NCBI GenBank assembly: GCA_027066265.1
Contig: JAMOOB010000120.1
Location: 1 to 13,661 of the forward strand
Direction of reading: 5' to 3'
From: Desulfurococcales archaeon
Lineage (GTDB): Archaea > Thermoproteota > Thermoprotei_A > Sulfolobales > Ignisphaeraceae
Length of the DNA stretch: 13,661 nt
Below the pieces are notes generated by a model. It searched no databases. It was not told the origin of the DNA and saw only the letters and a program-made list of their open reading frames with translations. The position numbers and the translations under genes were made by a program. This document shows positions 13,127 through 13,661 of this stretch, piece by piece (positions within the stretch are counted from its first letter, which is position 1; each line of letters opens with the position of its first letter).

Positions 13127-13661
13127 ATGGACACGGCTAACGATTACCGTATTCTCGTTGCCGAAGACGCTATCAATAGATTAGAGAACCGTGTAAAGGT
13201 ATGGAACCTACCCTACCCGATAAACAAGGGTTTAGCCATCGAGAAGGTGAAGAAGCTACGCTCGCTATTGATGCAGATAAAGTACTCGTTCCTACCCCTA
13301 GACATGTTGATGGAGTTCGAAGCTCTTAGAGAACTCGAGAACGTTGCACGCGAGCTTATCTCGGTGATACTACCTCCCAAGGGTACTAGAATAGAGAGCG
13401 AATCACAGAAACTCGCTGTTGCAGAACTTCGCTACAGTCTATCGATTCTACTGGGTCTAAGAGCAAGGATTGCGTTAGGAGAAGAGAATAGACCGGAGTA
13501 CGCGATCGATATAGTAGGGGTAGAAGTTGGACACGTAGAGAAGCATCCTCGAGCAGACAAGCTATGGATTGCAAAGGTTGGGACCGAGAGATTCTCCTTC
13601 ACCGTAGTTACGAATATCCCCAACGTCAAGAAGGGTGAGATCAGAGGAGTAGCAGTCCTAC
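13127..13661 (+). CDS. Protein with C-terminal tRNA-binding OB fold (EMAPII/MetRS-beta type), 3' cut by window edge
   Basis: The frame is open from ATG 13127 to the window end, giving 178 residues with the C terminus missing. From about residue 126 it matches the tRNA-binding domain PF01588: IDIVGVEVGHVEKHPRADKL (127-146) with the hallmark HPRADKL, then VVTNIPNVKKGE (160-171). The first 125 residues are mostly helical by composition, with Leu/Glu/Lys-rich segments, and are not part of the OB fold; I do not recognise them. Related domains occur in MetRS, Arc1p, PheT and free-standing Trbp111 proteins and deliver or hold tRNA. This is probably a separate tRNA-binding or synthetase-associated protein, not a synthetase: no HIGH or KMSKS motif is seen. 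The ATG is preceded by GGGTGTG. About 40-60 residues probably remain beyond the window (inference from domain length). Confidence 0.85.
   Translation, partial: MDTANDYRILVAEDAINRLENRVKVWNLPYPINKGLAIEKVKKLRSLLMQIKYSFLPLDMLMEFEALRELENVARELISVILPPKGTRIESESQKLAVAELRYSLSILLGLRARIALGEENRPEYAIDIVGVEVGHVEKHPRADKLWIAKVGTERFSFTVVTNIPNVKKGEIRGVAVL

Overview
The window looks like a piece of a hyperthermophilic crenarchaeal (Thermoproteota) chromosome. The evidence is a short archaeal-type adenylosuccinate synthetase (338 residues), AT-rich TATA-like boxes about 35-45 bases before several starts, very short leaders, frequent GTG and TTG starts, GGTGA-type ribosome binding sites, and tightly packed genes. 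I cannot name a genus. No mobile element, CRISPR array, rRNA or tRNA gene was recognised. No stretch longer than 300 bases lacks a gene.

Plus strand, 1-8306: the end of a MATE-family transporter gene, then purA followed 11 bases later by a COG2509-type FAD protein. Next comes a four-gene ABC importer of the BMP (nucleoside-type) class: binding protein, double ATPase and two permeases, the last pair joined by an ATGA overlap. Together these suggest purine salvage: the importer would bring in a nucleoside, and PurA catalyses the first committed step from IMP to AMP. That link rests on gene order and family knowledge, not on any direct substrate evidence.

Minus strand, 12371-8376: a compact run reads GltD-like FAD/NAD(P) oxidoreductase, four-cluster ferredoxin, aldo-keto reductase and DUF72 protein, with gaps of 2-7 bases. 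After a gap of about 80 bases comes a SagB/ThcOx-type nitroreductase with an N-terminal membrane anchor. The first two genes look like a split electron-transfer module whose catalytic partner is not in this operon. The SagB-type gene converges on the importer operon over a 69-base gap holding a GC-rich hairpin.

Plus strand, 12450-13661: an ASCH-domain protein, divergent from the GltD-like gene; an unrecognised 44-residue protein with its own TATA-like box, dyad and strong ribosome binding site; and the start of a protein with a MetRS-beta/EMAPII-like tRNA-binding OB fold, cut by the window end. These last three appear to be separately promoted short transcription units concerned, at least partly, with RNA.

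No clear previously undescribed system is proven here. The best leads are the 44-residue gene with its operator-like overlapping inverted repeats, the split GltD-like/ferredoxin operon, and the anchored, probably extracytoplasmic SagB-type flavoenzyme.
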